This document shows, piece after piece, positions 37,091-47,653 of a stretch of 64,000 bases of DNA (position 1 is the stretch's first letter; every line of letters starts with the position of its first letter). A model generated the notes under the pieces. The model searched no databases. It saw nothing but the letters and a program-made list of their open reading frames with translations, and was not told the origin of the DNA. A program made the translations under genes and the position numbers. Source of the DNA: Burkholderiales bacterium 67-32. Its GTDB lineage: Bacteria; Pseudomonadota; Gammaproteobacteria; Burkholderiales; Burkholderiaceae_B. Location: contig MKUP01000010.1 in NCBI GenBank assembly GCA_001898625.1, positions 62,001 to 126,000 on the forward strand, in the 5' to 3' direction.

Positions 37091-39622
37091 TCACCGCAGC
37101 GTGTGCTCCATTTCGGCCTCGTCGTACAGTTCGACCGGCACCGGCTTCACGTTCCAGATTTGCTCGGCGTATTCGCGGATGCTGCGGTCCGACGAGAACT
37201 TGCCCGAGCGCGCGGTATTGAGGATGGACATGCGCGTCCAGCTTTCGGTGTCGCGATAGGCCTGGCTGACGAGATCCTGGCATTCGATGTAGGACTGGTA
37301 GTCCGCCAGCAGCAGGTAGGGGTCGTGCCGCAGCAGGTCGTCGACCAGCGGCCGGAACAGTTCGGTGTCGCCGCGCGAGAAGAAGCCGCTCTGGATCAGG
37401 TCGAGGCAGGTGCGCAGTTCGCTGTGGCTGTGGTAGTAATCGCCAGGGTGGTAGCCCGCGGTCTTGATGTGGCGCACTTCCGCGGCGGTATGGCCGAACA
37501 GGAAGAAGTTCTCGGCCCCGACCTGGTCGCGAAGCTCGATGTTGGCGCCATCCATGGTGCCTATGGTCAGCGCCCCGTTCATCGCGAATTTCATGTTGCC
37601 GGTGCCCGAGGCTTCCTTGCCCGCCAGCGAGATCTGCTCGGACAGCTCGGCGGCCGGATAGATGCACTGGCCCTGGGTGACGTTGAAGTTGGGGATGAAC
37701 ACCACCTTGAGCAGGTCGCGCACGTCGGGATCGTTGTTGACCACTTCGCCCACCGAGGTGATGAGCTTGATCATCAGCTTGGCCGTGTGATAGCCGGGCG
37801 CGGCCTTGCCGCCGAAGATGAAGGTGCGGGGCAGGGGATCGCGCGCCCGGCCGGACTTCAGGCGGTGGTACAGGGTGACGATGTGCAGGACCGCCAGGTG
37901 TTGGCGCTTGTACTCGTGGATGCGCTTGACCAGCACGTCGAACATCGAGTCGGGATCGACCTTCACGCCCGTGCGGCGCAGGATCAGCGCGGCCAGGTCC
38001 ACTTTGTTGGCGCGCTTGACCGCGCGCCAGTCCCGCCGGAAGGCGGCATCGTCGATGTAGTCCTCGATCAGGCGGATGCGGGGCAGGTCGGTCACCCAGC
38101 CGTCGCCGATGGCGCCGGTCACCAGCGAGGTCAGCCGCGGATTGCTCAGGACCAGCCAGCGGCGGGGCGTGACGCCGTTGGTGACGTTGGTGAACTTCTC
38201 CGGCCACATCTCGTAGAAGTCCTTCAGCAATCCGTGTTTGAGCAGGTCCGAGTGCAGTTCGGCCACGCCGTTGATGGCGTGGCTGCCCACGCAGGCCAGA
38301 TGCGCCATGCGCACGTAGCGCTCGCCGCTTTCGTCGATCAGCGACAGGCGGGAGATGCGGGATTCATCTCCCAGGAAATGGATGCGCACGTCGTTCAGGA
38401 AACGCGCATTGATTTCGTAGATCAACTCCAGGTGGCGCGGCAGGATGCGCTGGAACAGGTCCAGCGGCCAGCGTTCCAGCGCTTCGGGCAACAGCGTGTG
38501 GTTGGTATAGGAGAAGCAGCGTGTGGTGATGGCCCAGGCCTGGTCCCACGGCAGCAGATGTTCGTCCACCAGCAGCCGCATCAGTTCGGCGATGGCGATG
38601 GCCGGGTGCGTGTCGTTGAGCTGGATGGCGAATTTTCTGTCGAAGTCGCCGATGGCACCGCCCCGGGCAAGGTGGATGCGTATCATGTCCTGCAGCGAGC
38701 ACGACACGAAGAAGTACTGCTGCTCCAGCCGCAGTTCCTTGCCCTGGGTGGTTTCGTCGTTGGGGTAGAGCACCTTGGTCAGGTTCTCGGACGTGACTTT
38801 CTTGTTGACCGCGCCCAGGTAGTCGCCCTGGTTGAAGACGGAAAAGTCGAAGGATTCCGTGGCTTCCGCCCGCCACAGGCGCAGCGTGTTGGTGGTGTTG
38901 ACGCGATAGCCGGGGATGGGCGAATCGAACGGCACGCCCACCACGGTCTTCTCGGGGGCCCAGCGCACGCGCAGGTAGCCGGCGTCGTCGGTGTACGGCT
39001 CGGTGTGGCCGCCCAGCTTGATCTCCACCGCCCACTCGGCGCGCTGGATTTCCCAGGGGTTGCCGTAGCGCAGCCATTTGTCGGTGTTCTCGACCTGCCA
39101 GCCGTCGATGATGGTCTGGAAGAAAATGCCGTATTCGTAGCGGATGCCGTAGCCGAAGGCCGGGATCTGCCCGGTGGCCAGCGAATCCAGGAAGCAGGCG
39201 GCCAGGCGGCCCAGGCCGCCGTTGCCCAGGCCGGGCTCTTCTTCCTGCCGCAGGACCTCGCCGAAGTCCAGCTTCAGCTCGGCCAGGGCCTCGCGCACGC
39301 TGTCGGCGATGCCCAGGTTGATCAGGTGGTTGCCCAGGTGCGGGCCCATCAGGAATTCGGCCGACAGGTAGGCGACGGTGCGGGGCGCGCTCTGGTTGTA
39401 CTGGGCCGTGCTGCTGATCCAGCGCTGCAGGCTGCGATCGCGTATCGCATGGGCCAGAGCCAGGTAGAAGTCGTTCTTGCCCGAGATCTTCGGAAACTTG
39501 CCTATCGTGTAGAGCAGGTGGTCGAAGAAGGCGCGCTTCAGGCTTTCCTTGGAGAACGACGTGCGGTCGTCATTGTCATCGGCCGGCAGGGGAACAGGTG
39601 CGGACACGTGCGGAGCTCCCAT
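37091..39622 (-). CDS. glgP: GlgP, glycogen/alpha-glucan phosphorylase
   Basis: An 843-residue PLP enzyme that phosphorolyses alpha-1,4-glucan to glucose-1-phosphate. The conserved PLP-lysine segment [17 protein letters not shown] is present near residue 650, with [15 protein letters not shown] near 125 and the substrate loop region intact. The length is standard for bacterial enzymes. The start at 39622 is preferred to the longer frame from 39649, because ATG there precedes the conserved region and the extra residues are unlike the family. No other glg genes are beside it; glnD ends about 120 bases upstream. Confidence 0.93.
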   Translation of the reverse strand: MGAPHVSAPVPLPADDNDDRTSFSKESLKRAFFDHLLYTIGKFPKISGKNDFYLALAHAIRDRSLQRWISSTAQYNQSAPRTVAYLSAEFLMGPHLGNHLINLGIADSVREALAELKLDFGEVLRQEEEPGLGNGGLGRLAACFLDSLATGQIPAFGYGIRYEYGIFFQTIIDGWQVENTDKWLRYGNPWEIQRAEWAVEIKLGGHTEPYTDDAGYLRVRWAPEKTVVGVPFDSPIPGYRVNTTNTLRLWRAEATESFDFSVFNQGDYLGAVNKKVTSENLTKVLYPNDETTQGKELRLEQQYFFVSCSLQDMIRIHLARGGAIGDFDRKFAIQLNDTHPAIAIAELMRLLVDEHLLPWDQAWAITTRCFSYTNHTLLPEALERWPLDLFQRILPRHLELIYEINARFLNDVRIHFLGDESRISRLSLIDESGERYVRMAHLACVGSHAINGVAELHSDLLKHGLLKDFYEMWPEKFTNVTNGVTPRRWLVLSNPRLTSLVTGAIGDGWVTDLPRIRLIEDYIDDAAFRRDWRAVKRANKVDLAALILRRTGVKVDPDSMFDVLVKRIHEYKRQHLAVLHIVTLYHRLKSGRARDPLPRTFIFGGKAAPGYHTAKLMIKLITSVGEVVNNDPDVRDLLKVVFIPNFNVTQGQCIYPAAELSEQISLAGKEASGTGNMKFAMNGALTIGTMDGANIELRDQVGAENFFLFGHTAAEVRHIKTAGYHPGDYYHSHSELRTCLDLIQSGFFSRGDTELFRPLVDDLLRHDPYLLLADYQSYIECQDLVSQAYRDTESWTRMSILNTARSGKFSSDRSIREYAEQIWNVKPVPVELYDEAEMEHTLR

Positions 39623-39716
39623 CGGTACGCCGCCCCAGGGGCGGGGCAACCCGACTATTGTTGCTTTTGGGATCCGGACGGCGCAAGCCGCGCTTTCAAT
39701 TGGTTAAGCATGCGAC

Positions 39717-39734
39717 AGCCCCGTGAACGGGGCT
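39717..39734 (-). other. Short perfect hairpin between glgP and glnD
   Basis: AGCCCCGT and ACGGGGCT are separated by GA. It lies 9 bases downstream of the glnD stop on the minus strand. No U tract follows in the direction of glnD transcription, so it may be a processing or stabilising hairpin rather than a classical terminator. Confidence 0.35.
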
Positions 39735-39742
39735 AGGCCCTA

Positions 39743-42343
39743 TCACTGCAGCGCTTCCAGCAGGTCCTGCTCGAACTGGATCTGGCTGCGCGCGTTGTTC
39801 AGCGCGTCGCCATCGATCAGGAAGGTGTCCTCGACCCGTTCGCCCAGCGTCATGACCTTGGCCGTCTTCAGGTTGATGCCGTGCTTGACGAAGGTGCGCG
39901 CCAGCGCGTGCAGCAGGCCGGCCCGGTCGGCCGCCGTCACGCTCAGTATCCACGACTGTCCGCGTTCGTCGGGGCGCAGTTCGATCGCGGGGGTGATGGG
40001 AAACATGCGCGATTGCCGCGACTGGCGGGGGCCGAGCGGGACGGTTCCGCCGGCCGAGGCCGGCCCGGCGGCGTTGGGCATGGCCAGCCGCTGGGTCAGT
40101 TCGTGTTCGACCAGGCTCAGCAGCGAACGCTGCTCGCTGGGCGTGCCCTGGGCCAGCACGATGAAGCTGTCCAGCGCCCAGCCGTGGCGGGTGGTGTGGA
40201 TGCGGGCGTCCTGGATGCTGAGGTGCCGCTCGTCGAAATAGCCGCAGATGCGGGCGAACAGGTCGGGCTGGTCCTTGACGTAGACCACGATCTGCAGGCC
40301 TTCGCCGATGGGCGCCAGGCGGGCGCGTACGATGGGCGTCTCGCTGTTGACCTTGTTGTACAGGTGCCGGGTCTGCCAGGCGATCTCGGGGGCCTCGTGG
40401 CGCAGGAAATAGGCCACGTCCAACTGTTTCCACAGGGCCTCGTGGGCGTCCTCGGTCAGCCCCGCCAGGCGCAGCGCGCCCAGCGCCTCTTCCTTGCGGT
40501 TTTCCAGGATGGCGCGGGAGTCGGGGATCTCGCCGCCCAGCGCCCGCCGCGTCTTGACGAACAGGTCTTCGAGCAGCTTGCCTTTCCAGGCGTTCCAGAC
40601 CTTGGGGCTGGTGCCGCGTATGTCGGCCACGGTCAGCAGGTAGAGCGCGGTCAGGTGCCGCGTGTCGCCCACCAGCGCCGCGAATTCCTGGATGACCTGC
40701 GGATCCGACAAGTCTTTCTTCTGGGCCACCGACGACAGCGTCAGGTGCTGGCGCACCAGGAATTCCAGCAGCGCCGCGTCGTCCTTGGCCAGGCCGTGCT
40801 CGCGCGCGAATTTGCGCGCTTCGGCCGCGCCCAGCTCGGAGTGGTCGCCGCCGCGGCCCTTGGCGATGTCATGGAACAGGGCCGCCGCGTACAGGATCCA
40901 GTGGCCGTCGAAGTTCGCGATCAACTGGCTGCACAGCGGGTATTCGTGCGCGTGTTCGGGCATCGTGAAGCGGCGCAGGTTGCGCACCACCATCAGGATG
41001 TGCTGGTCCACGGTGTAGGCGTGGAACAGGTCGTGCTGCATCTGGCCGACGATGCGGCGGAAGGGCAGCAGGTAGCGCGGCAGGATGCTGAGTTCGTTCA
41101 TCCTGCGCAGTTCATGCACGATGCCGCGCTGCTGCTGCAGGATGGACAGGAACAGGTGGCGGTTGACCGGATTGCGCCGGAACTGGGCGTCGATGCGCCG
41201 GCGCGCGTGCCAGATGGCGCGCAGCATGCGGGCCGACATGCCCTTGAGCGCGGGCTGCTGCTGCATGACCAGGAAGGCGCGCAGCAGCAGCGTCGGGTTG
41301 CGCTCGAAGGCGTCGTCCCGGTACATGTCCAGCCGTTCGTGCAGGCTGCGGAAGTCCTCGTCGATGGGCTGGGCCTCTTCGCCGGGCCGCGCGAACAGGC
41401 GCTCTTCCAGGTTCTGGACCAGGATGGTGTTGAGCTGGGTGACCAGCTTGGCCGCCCAGTAGTACCGCTGCATCAGCATTTCGCTGGGGCGGCGCGCGCC
41501 GCCGGCCTCGATGCCGTACACCTTGGCCATGGCGGGCTGGATGTCGAACACCAGCCTGTCCTCGCGCCGGCCGGTCAGCAGGTGCAGCTCGATGCGCAGG
41601 CGCTTGAAGGCCTGCTCGGCGCGCCGCAGGTGGCGCGCCTCGTCGGCCGTCAGCAGTCCCGCGCGGGCCACCTGGGCCCAGGTCTTGCCGAAGCCCGCCG
41701 CCCGCGCCATCCACAGGATGACCTGCAGGTCGCGCAGGCCGCCGGGCGATTCCTTGCAATTGGGTTCCAGCGCGTACGGCGTGTAGTTGTACTTGGTGTG
41801 CCGCTGCTGCATCTCCAGTTGCTTGTCGTGGAAGAAGGCGCGCTTGTCCAGCCGGCCGCGCATCGCGGTCTCGAACTGGCGCATCAGCGTCCGGCTGCCG
41901 GCCAGGTAGCGGGCCTCCAGCAGGGCCGTCTCCACGGTGATGTCCCGGGCCGCCTCGGCCATGCATTCTTCCACCGTGCGGACGCTGTGGCCGGGCTCCA
42001 GCCCGATGTCCCACAGTGCCGTGATCAGCGCGCCTATCCTGGCCTCGTCCTCGGCGCCCGGCGGCTGGCGCAGCAGCACCAGCACGTCGACGTCGGAGTA
42101 GGGGTACAGTTCGCCCCGGCCGTAGCCACCCACGGCCGCCAGCGTCGCGCCCTCGGGCAGCGGATGGCGTTCCAGCAGCGCCAGCAGCGTGCGGTCGACG
42201 ATGCGCCGCAGCTCCGTCAGCAGCCCGTCGGCGCGCAGGTTCTCGCGGTAGGTGGCGATCGCGCGTTCGCGCGCCGCCCGCATGGTGTTGCGCAGGTCCT
42301 GCAGTTCGTTCAGGGCGGGCGAGGTCAGCGTGGCGGTGGACAT
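39743..42343 (-). CDS. glnD: GlnD, PII uridylyltransferase / uridylyl-removing enzyme
   Basis: An 866-residue bifunctional sensor of glutamine that uridylylates PII proteins at low nitrogen and deuridylylates them at high nitrogen. The nucleotidyltransferase motif GGYGRGELYPYSDVDV is at 72-87 with catalytic D84 and D86. The HD hydrolase domain is marked by HDIAKGRGGDHSELG near 500. Two ACT domains, beginning around residues 690 and 800, bind glutamine. The length and order are standard. It is followed on the same strand (upstream in map position) by map with only 13 bases between, and the two may be cotranscribed. Confidence 0.94.
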   Translation of the reverse strand: MSTATLTSPALNELQDLRNTMRAARERAIATYRENLRADGLLTELRRIVDRTLLALLERHPLPEGATLAAVGGYGRGELYPYSDVDVLVLLRQPPGAEDEARIGALITALWDIGLEPGHSVRTVEECMAEAARDITVETALLEARYLAGSRTLMRQFETAMRGRLDKRAFFHDKQLEMQQRHTKYNYTPYALEPNCKESPGGLRDLQVILWMARAAGFGKTWAQVARAGLLTADEARHLRRAEQAFKRLRIELHLLTGRREDRLVFDIQPAMAKVYGIEAGGARRPSEMLMQRYYWAAKLVTQLNTILVQNLEERLFARPGEEAQPIDEDFRSLHERLDMYRDDAFERNPTLLLRAFLVMQQQPALKGMSARMLRAIWHARRRIDAQFRRNPVNRHLFLSILQQQRGIVHELRRMNELSILPRYLLPFRRIVGQMQHDLFHAYTVDQHILMVVRNLRRFTMPEHAHEYPLCSQLIANFDGHWILYAAALFHDIAKGRGGDHSELGAAEARKFAREHGLAKDDAALLEFLVRQHLTLSSVAQKKDLSDPQVIQEFAALVGDTRHLTALYLLTVADIRGTSPKVWNAWKGKLLEDLFVKTRRALGGEIPDSRAILENRKEEALGALRLAGLTEDAHEALWKQLDVAYFLRHEAPEIAWQTRHLYNKVNSETPIVRARLAPIGEGLQIVVYVKDQPDLFARICGYFDERHLSIQDARIHTTRHGWALDSFIVLAQGTPSEQRSLLSLVEHELTQRLAMPNAAGPASAGGTVPLGPRQSRQSRMFPITPAIELRPDERGQSWILSVTAADRAGLLHALARTFVKHGINLKTAKVMTLGERVEDTFLIDGDALNNARSQIQFEQDLLEALQ

Positions 42344-42356
42344 GGGGGAGGCGGGG

Positions 42357-43169
42357 TCAGGCGGCCTTGGCGGAGACGAAGCTGGGCGGGGCGGGCATGC
42401 CGGGCGAGACGGTCAAGGTCTCGTAGCCCGTGTCCGTCACCACCACCGTGTGTTCCCATTGGGCCGACAGGCTGTGGTCGCGGGTCACGATGGTCCAGCC
42501 GTCGGCCAGTTCGCGGATTTCCCGGCGTCCGGCGTTGATCATGGGTTCCACCGTGAAGATCATGCCGGGCAGCAGTTCGATGCCGGTGCCGGGCTTGCCG
42601 TAGTGCAGCACCTGCGGGTCTTCGTGGAACACCTGGCCGATGCCGTGGCCGCAGAACTCCCGGACCACGCTGTAGCCATGGGCTTCGGCATGTTTCTGGA
42701 TGGCGTGGCCGATGTCGCCCAGGTGGGCGCCGGGCCGGACCTGCTCGATGCCCAGCCACATGCATTCGTAGGTGACCTGCGCGAGGCGGCGCGCCAGGAT
42801 GGACGGTTCGCCGGCGAAGAACATGCGGCTCGTGTCGCCGTGCCAGCCGTCCTTGATGATGGTGACGTCGATGTTGAGCGAGTCGCCGTTCTTCAGGACC
42901 TTGTCGCCGGGTATGCCGTGGCAGACCTGGTGGTTGACCGAGGTACAGATCGCCCCGGTGAAGGGCGGGTAGCCCGGCGGCGCATAGCCGATCGTGGCCG
43001 ACTTCACCTTCAGTTCGTCGGTCATGTATTCCAGGCAGAGCCGGTCCAGTTCGCCGGTGGTCACGCCCGGTTTGACGTGGGGCGCGATGAAATCCAGCAC
43101 GCTGGCCGCCGTCTGGCAGGCCTCGCGCATTTTCCCGATTTCCTCGGCCGACTTGATGGTGATGCTCAT
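42357..43169 (-). CDS. map: Methionine aminopeptidase type I
   Basis: A 270-residue metalloprotease that removes N-terminal methionine from new proteins. The five metal ligands are in LNIDVTII and HGDTSRMF (Asp pair), GHGIGQVFHE (His), MIFTVEPMI (Glu) and WEHTVVVTD (Glu). The start at 43169, before SITIKSAEEIGKMREAC, is chosen because AGGAAG lies upstream and matches the family start. It is divergent from rpsB, an arrangement common in proteobacteria, and transcribed ahead of glnD. Confidence 0.93.
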   Translation of the reverse strand: MSITIKSAEEIGKMREACQTAASVLDFIAPHVKPGVTTGELDRLCLEYMTDELKVKSATIGYAPPGYPPFTGAICTSVNHQVCHGIPGDKVLKNGDSLNIDVTIIKDGWHGDTSRMFFAGEPSILARRLAQVTYECMWLGIEQVRPGAHLGDIGHAIQKHAEAHGYSVVREFCGHGIGQVFHEDPQVLHYGKPGTGIELLPGMIFTVEPMINAGRREIRELADGWTIVTRDHSLSAQWEHTVVVTDTGYETLTVSPGMPAPPSFVSAKAA

Positions 43170-43320
43170 GATCTGCTTCCTGCGCTGTGTGCGCTCCATT
43201 ATGGCCCCGGACCGCCCGTCGCGACCCCGCAGCCGGCCCGGAGCGCCGCCCGAAGGGCGCGTGGCGAGGCTTTCTTGTAACAGGAAGCGACGAAGGCCAG
43301 GGCCAGGCCGGGCAGGTCGC

Positions 43321-43350
43321 TTGAGCAGGTGGTCCGGAAAATAGTAGAAT
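43321..43350 (+). promoter_or_regulatory. Candidate rpsB promoter
   Basis: TTGAGC (43321-43326) and TAGAAT (43345-43350) are 18 bases apart in the 316-base gap between map and rpsB. The sequence immediately downstream is AT-rich, and transcription would begin around 43357. Strong constitutive expression is expected for this operon; a second promoter further downstream cannot be excluded. Confidence 0.45.
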
Positions 43351-43356
43351 TATAGG

Positions 43357-43381
43357 CTTCCTGTGATTTCAGGAAGTTTTT
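43357..43381 (+). terminator. Hairpin plus T-run in the rpsB leader
   Basis: CTTCCTG (43357-43363) and CAGGAAG (43370-43376) form a 7-base stem with a TGATTT loop, followed by TTTTT. It looks like an intrinsic terminator placed before rpsB, so it may attenuate transcription. If transcription starts at 43357 it would instead be a 5' stabilising hairpin. Confidence 0.45.
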
Positions 43382-43485
43382 CAACTGTGTTTTCAACCGC
43401 GCGCCGTGTCGTCCAGGGTGCCGGCCGGGCTTAATGTGGCCTGGCGGGTGCTGATACGGTGCAAGACCCAACCCTCGGAGTCAAT

Positions 43486-44235
43486 ATGTCCGTTAGCATG
43501 CGCGAAATGCTGGAAGCCGGTGTCCACTTCGGCCACCAAACCCGCTTCTGGAACCCCAAGATGGCCCCCTATATCTTCGGCCATCGCAACAAGATCCACA
43601 TCATCAACCTCGAGAAGACCCTGGCCCTGTACCAGGACGCTCTGAAGTTCGTGCGTCAACTGTCGGCCCGTGGCGGCACGATCCTGTTCGTCAGCACCAA
43701 GCGCGCGGCTCGCGAAATCATCGCCGAGGAAGCGCAGCGCTGCGGCATGCCCTACGTCGACAGCCGCTGGCTCGGCGGCATGCTGACCAACTTCAAGACG
43801 GTCAAGACCTCGATCAAGCGCCTGAAGGACATGGAAGCCATGCAGGCCGAGGGCGCGACCGAGCGCATGAGCAAGAAAGAAGCGCTGATGTTCCAGCGCG
43901 AGCTCGAGAAGCTGAACAAGTCCATCGGCGGTATCAAGGACATGAACGGCCTGCCGGACGCGATCTTCATCATCGACGTCGGGTATCACAAAATTACCGT
44001 CACCGAAGCCAAGGCGCTTAACATTCCGGTCGTCGCCGTGGTCGATACTAACCACTCGCCGGACGGCGTGGCCCATGTCATCCCGGGCAACGACGACTCG
44101 TCCAAGGCTATCGCCCTGTACGCCCGTGGCGTGGCCGATGCCGTGGCCGAAGGCCGCGAGCAGGCCCTGCAAGGCGTGGTCGATGCCGTGACCGAAGGCG
44201 GCGACGAGTTCGTGGAAGTCGAAGGCGAGGAGTAA
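43486..44235 (+). CDS. rpsB: Ribosomal protein S2
   Basis: A 249-residue component of the 30S subunit that binds the cleft between head and body and is needed for S1 assembly. [33 protein letters not shown], and [16 protein letters not shown] are invariant segments. The ATG at 43486 has CGGAG upstream and gives the normal length. The acidic C-terminal tail is typical. An intrinsic terminator and a palindromic repeat separate it from tsf. In E. coli S2 represses its own operon through the leader; the leader here contains a hairpin that could serve a similar role. Confidence 0.96.
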   Translation: MSVSMREMLEAGVHFGHQTRFWNPKMAPYIFGHRNKIHIINLEKTLALYQDALKFVRQLSARGGTILFVSTKRAAREIIAEEAQRCGMPYVDSRWLGGMLTNFKTVKTSIKRLKDMEAMQAEGATERMSKKEALMFQRELEKLNKSIGGIKDMNGLPDAIFIIDVGYHKITVTEAKALNIPVVAVVDTNHSPDGVAHVIPGNDDSSKAIALYARGVADAVAEGREQALQGVVDAVTEGGDEFVEVEGEE

Positions 44236-44236
44236 G

Positions 44237-44330
44237 GCCCCCCGTACGCCCTTCGGGCGCCCCCAAGGGGGCGATGCGGGTGGACCGGCGGAGCCGGATC
44301 CACCGCATCCTGGGTCCGCGGGGTTGGGAC
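44237..44330 (+). repeat. Dispersed intergenic palindromic repeat, copy 3
   Basis: CGCCCTTCGGGCG and CCCCCAAGGGGGCG hairpins precede GGACCGGCGGAGCCGGATCC. It starts immediately after the rpsB stop and ends 14 bases before an intrinsic terminator, so rpsB mRNA would end with this structured element. Confidence 0.75.
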
Positions 44331-44343
44331 CTAATGAATGCTT

Positions 44344-44369
44344 GAAGGGGCCTTGTGCCCCTTCTTTTT
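44344..44369 (+). terminator. Rho-independent terminator after rpsB
   Basis: GAAGGGGC and GCCCCTTC form an 8-base perfect stem with a CTTGT loop, followed by TTTTT. It separates rpsB from tsf, so read-through must be partial or tsf must have its own promoter. Confidence 0.8.
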
Positions 44370-44421
44370 AGTCAAACTATATTTCCGCCTTTGTCAGGGG
44401 CGGAAGATGTCAGGAGTAATC

Positions 44422-45303
44422 ATGGCCGAAATTACCGCAGCAATGGTCAAGGAACTGCGCGAGAAGACCGACGCGCCCATGATGGAGTGCAAGAAGGCGC
44501 TGACCGAAGCCGGTGGCGACTTGGCCAAGGCCGAGGAAATCCTGCGCGTGAAGCTGGGCAGCAAGGCCAGCAAGGCCGCCGCTCGCGTTACCGCCGAAGG
44601 CCTGGTGGCCTTGCATGTCTCGGCCGATGCCAAGACCGGCGTCGCCGTCGAAGTCAACAGCGAAACCGATTTCGTGGCCAAGAACGACGATTTCGTCCAG
44701 TTTTCCAGCGATATCGCCGAACTGATCGCCAAGGCCAATCCGGCCGACGTCGCAGCCCTGTCCGAACTGGCGTTCCGTGACGGCACCGTGGAAAGCGTGC
44801 GTACCGCCCTGGTCGGCAAGATCGGCGAGAACATCTCCATTCGCCGCTTCACCCGCATCGCGACCGAGAACAAGCTGGCCCAGTATGTGCACGGCGGCCG
44901 TATCGGCGTGCTGGTCGAGTACTCCGGCGACGAAACGCTGGGCAAGGACATCGCCATGCACGTCGCGGCCACCAAGCCGAAGGCGCTGGACGCCTCGGGC
45001 GTGTCGCAGGACGACATCCAGCGCGAGCGTTCGGTTGCCGAGCAGAAGGCCGCCGAATCGGGCAAGCCCGCCGATATCGTCGCCAAGATGGTCGAAGGTT
45101 CGGTCCAGAAGTTCCTGAAAGAGGTTACGCTGTTGTCGCAACCGTTCGTCAAGGACGACAAGCAGACCGTCCAGCAGGTGCTCAAGGCCAAGAACTCCGC
45201 CATCCAGCAGTTCGTGCTGTATGTCGTGGGCGAAGGCATCGAGAAGAAGGTCACCGACTTCGCCGCCGAAGTCGCTGCCCAAGCTGCTGCCGCAAAGAGC
45301 TAG
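44422..45303 (+). CDS. tsf: Elongation factor Ts
   Basis: A 293-residue guanine-nucleotide exchange factor for EF-Tu. The N-terminal UBA-like region [20 protein letters not shown], followed by [10 protein letters not shown] and the core repeat region, is standard. The ATG at 44422 follows AGGAG and excludes 28 unconserved codons of the longer frame. The gene lies after the rpsB terminator, flanked by two copies of the palindromic repeat. pyrH follows after nearly 200 bases. Confidence 0.95.
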   Translation: MAEITAAMVKELREKTDAPMMECKKALTEAGGDLAKAEEILRVKLGSKASKAAARVTAEGLVALHVSADAKTGVAVEVNSETDFVAKNDDFVQFSSDIAELIAKANPADVAALSELAFRDGTVESVRTALVGKIGENISIRRFTRIATENKLAQYVHGGRIGVLVEYSGDETLGKDIAMHVAATKPKALDASGVSQDDIQRERSVAEQKAAESGKPADIVAKMVEGSVQKFLKEVTLLSQPFVKDDKQTVQQVLKAKNSAIQQFVLYVVGEGIEKKVTDFAAEVAAQAAAAKS

Positions 45304-45316
45304 TCCCCTGTAGTTT

Positions 45317-45410
45317 GCCCCCCCTACGCGCTTACGCGCGCCCCCCGGGGGGCGGCCTCGGGGGACCGGCGGAGCCGGATCCCCCGTGCCTCGTCTGGGG
45401 GAGGTGGGGC
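45317..45410 (+). repeat. Dispersed intergenic palindromic repeat, copy 4
   Basis: CGCGCTTACGCGCG-type and CCCCCCGGGGGG stems precede GGACCGGCGGAGCCGGATCC. It lies between tsf and pyrH. The remaining bases to 45500 contain no recognised gene; the ribosome binding site GGGAG at about 45491-45495 serves pyrH. Confidence 0.75.
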
Positions 45411-45500
45411 TGTTGTAAAGATGTAGATGTAACGCAGTGCGGAGGGGTGGCCTCTGCGGGCGGAGATGGGCCGGATGTCGGCGATTGCGCGGGAGCATGT

Positions 45501-46244
45501 ATGACGGTGGAAATGAACGCATCTGTAACGAAAACGGGGGCGTACAAGCGCGTCCTGCTCAAGCTGTCGGGCGAGGCCCTGATGGGTGACGATGCGTTCG
45601 GTATCAACCGCGCGACCATCGGCCGCATGGTCGAGGAAATCGCCGAAGTGGCCGAGTCGGGCGTCGAGCTGGCGCTGGTCATCGGCGGCGGCAACATCTT
45701 CCGCGGCGTGGCGCCGGGTGCCCAGGGCATGGACCGCGCCACCGCCGACTACATGGGCATGATGGCCACCATCATGAACTCGCTGGCACTGCAGGATGCG
45801 CTCAAGCGCCGCGGCGTCGATGCGCGCGTGCAGTCCGCGCTGACCATCGAGCAGGTGGTCGAGCCCTACATCCGCCCCAAGGCCCTGCGCTACCTGGAAG
45901 AGGGCAAGGTCGTGATCTTCGCGGCCGGCACGGGCAACCCTTTCTTCACCACCGATACGGCCGCCGCCCTGCGCGGCGCCGAGGTCGGTGCCGAAATCGT
46001 ATTGAAGGCAACCAAGGTCGACGGCATCTATTCGGCCGATCCCAAGAAGGATCCCACGGCCACGCGCTACAGCCGCATCAGCTTCGACGAGGCCATCGTG
46101 CGTCGCCTGGAAGTGATGGATGCGACGGCGTTCGCGCTGTGCCGCGACCAGAAGCTGCCGATCAAGGTTTTTTCGATCAACAAGCCTGGCGCCCTGAAGC
46201 GCGTCGTCGCGGGCGACGACGAAGGCACGCTGGTGCACGTTTGA
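45501..46244 (+). CDS. pyrH: UMP kinase
   Basis: A 247-residue hexameric kinase making UDP from UMP, with the bacterial amino-acid-kinase fold. [20 protein letters not shown] near residue 16, [12 protein letters not shown] and [20 protein letters not shown] are typical. It is feedback regulated by UTP and activated by GTP in relatives. The ATG at 45501, after GGGAG, gives the usual length; the second ATG at 45513 is an alternative. It is followed 28 bases later by frr. Confidence 0.94.
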   Translation: MTVEMNASVTKTGAYKRVLLKLSGEALMGDDAFGINRATIGRMVEEIAEVAESGVELALVIGGGNIFRGVAPGAQGMDRATADYMGMMATIMNSLALQDALKRRGVDARVQSALTIEQVVEPYIRPKALRYLEEGKVVIFAAGTGNPFFTTDTAAALRGAEVGAEIVLKATKVDGIYSADPKKDPTATRYSRISFDEAIVRRLEVMDATAFALCRDQKLPIKVFSINKPGALKRVVAGDDEGTLVHV

Positions 46245-46272
46245 TCGATTGTTCAGCATTTAGGAGACCGCA

Positions 46273-46833
46273 ATGAGCGCTTCCGACGTCAAGAAAAACG
46301 CCGAGACCAAGATGGGCAAGTCCATCGACACCCTGAAGGGCAGTCTCGCGAAGATCCGTACGGGTCGTGCCCATGCCGGCATACTGGACCACATCCAGGT
46401 CGAGTACTACGGTTCCATGGTTCCGCTGAGCCAGGTCGCCAACGTGAGCGTGCTCGATGCGCGCACCCTGAGCGTCCAGGCCTGGGAAAAGAAGATGACG
46501 CAGGTGGTCGAGAAGGCCATCCGCGAATCCGACCTGGGGCTCAATCCCCAGTCCATGGGCGACTTGATCCGCGTGCCGATGCCGGCGCTGACCGAAGAGC
46601 GCCGCCGCGAGCTGACCAAGGTGGTCAAGGGCGAGGGCGAGGATGCCAAGGTCGCCGTGCGCAACCTGCGCCGCGACGCCAACGAGCAGCTCAAGCGCCT
46701 GGTCAAGGACAAGGAAATCTCCGAGGACGAAGAGCGCCGCGCCCAGGACGACGTCCAGAAGCTGACCGACCGTTTCGTCGCCGAGATCGACAAGGTAGTC
46801 ACGCAGAAAGAAGCGGAGATCATGACGGTTTGA
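46273..46833 (+). CDS. frr: Ribosome recycling factor
   Basis: A 186-residue tRNA-shaped protein that, with EF-G, splits ribosomes after termination. Conserved segments are [36 protein letters not shown] and [27 protein letters not shown] precedes the ATG. The length is standard. It is in the usual place between pyrH and uppS, 28 bases after pyrH. Confidence 0.96.
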   Translation: MSASDVKKNAETKMGKSIDTLKGSLAKIRTGRAHAGILDHIQVEYYGSMVPLSQVANVSVLDARTLSVQAWEKKMTQVVEKAIRESDLGLNPQSMGDLIRVPMPALTEERRRELTKVVKGEGEDAKVAVRNLRRDANEQLKRLVKDKEISEDEERRAQDDVQKLTDRFVAEIDKVVTQKEAEIMTV

Positions 46834-46869
46834 ATTCCGCCATGTACATTCGGTCCCAGCGGAGCTGAC

Positions 46870-47649
46870 ATGGCCCTGAGTTCAACCCTCGGTGTTCCCC
46901 GTACCGACGCCGTGCCCAGGCATGTGGCGATCATCATGGACGGCAACGGCCGCTGGGCCACGCAGCGCTTCCTGCCCCGCGTGGCGGGCCACAAGAAAGG
47001 CGTGGACGCGGTCAGGGCGGTGGTGGAGGCCTGCGCCGCCCGCGGCGTCGAATACCTGACCCTGTTCGCCTTCAGCTCCGAGAACTGGCGCCGGCCGGCG
47101 GACGAGGTGTCGCTGCTGATGCGGCTCTTCGTCCATGCGCTGGAGCGGGAGGTCGCCCGGCTGGCCCGCAACGGCATCAAGCTCAAGGTCGTGGGCGACA
47201 TCGGTGCGTTCGAACCCCGGCTGCGCGAGCTGATCGCCGACGTGGAGGCCCGCACCAGCGGCAACGACCGCCTGACGCTGACCATCGCGGCCAACTACGG
47301 CGGGCGCTGGGACATCCTGGAAGCCACGCGCCGCCTGCTGGCCGCGCGTCCGGACCTGGCCGCCCATCCCGAGCAACTGGACGAGGCCATGCTGTCGCCG
47401 TACCTGTCGATGGCCTACGCGCCCGAACCGGACCTGTTCATCCGCACCGGCGGCGAAAAACGCATCTCCAACTTCCTGGTCTGGCAACTGGCCTATACCG
47501 AGCTGTATTTCACCGATTGCTTCTGGCCCGATTTCGACGCCGAGCAACTGGACCTGGCGTGCAAGTCGTATCGCAGCCGCGAGCGCCGCTTCGGCCGTAC
47601 CAGCGCCCAGTTGAAGGCGCCGGCGGACGTCTCCTCCAACGGCGGCTGA
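46870..47649 (+). CDS. uppS: Undecaprenyl diphosphate synthase
   Basis: A 259-residue cis-prenyltransferase that makes the C55 carrier used in peptidoglycan and O-antigen synthesis. The catalytic Asp is D24 in [10 protein letters not shown], followed by [32 protein letters not shown] and [20 protein letters not shown]. It starts 36 bases after frr and is followed 4 bases later by cdsA. C-terminal residues beyond about 245 are unconserved. Confidence 0.95.
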   Translation: MALSSTLGVPRTDAVPRHVAIIMDGNGRWATQRFLPRVAGHKKGVDAVRAVVEACAARGVEYLTLFAFSSENWRRPADEVSLLMRLFVHALEREVARLARNGIKLKVVGDIGAFEPRLRELIADVEARTSGNDRLTLTIAANYGGRWDILEATRRLLAARPDLAAHPEQLDEAMLSPYLSMAYAPEPDLFIRTGGEKRISNFLVWQLAYTELYFTDCFWPDFDAEQLDLACKSYRSRERRFGRTSAQLKAPADVSSNGG

Positions 47650-47653
47650 GTCC

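Noticed and set aside
37103-39736. An 877-codon open frame antisense to glgP
   Set aside because: It mirrors the codon pattern of glgP, has no recognisable family and no ribosome binding site; glgP is unmistakable.
39881-42538. An 885-codon open frame antisense to glnD
   Set aside because: No domain or start signal, and it overlaps a clear glnD entirely.
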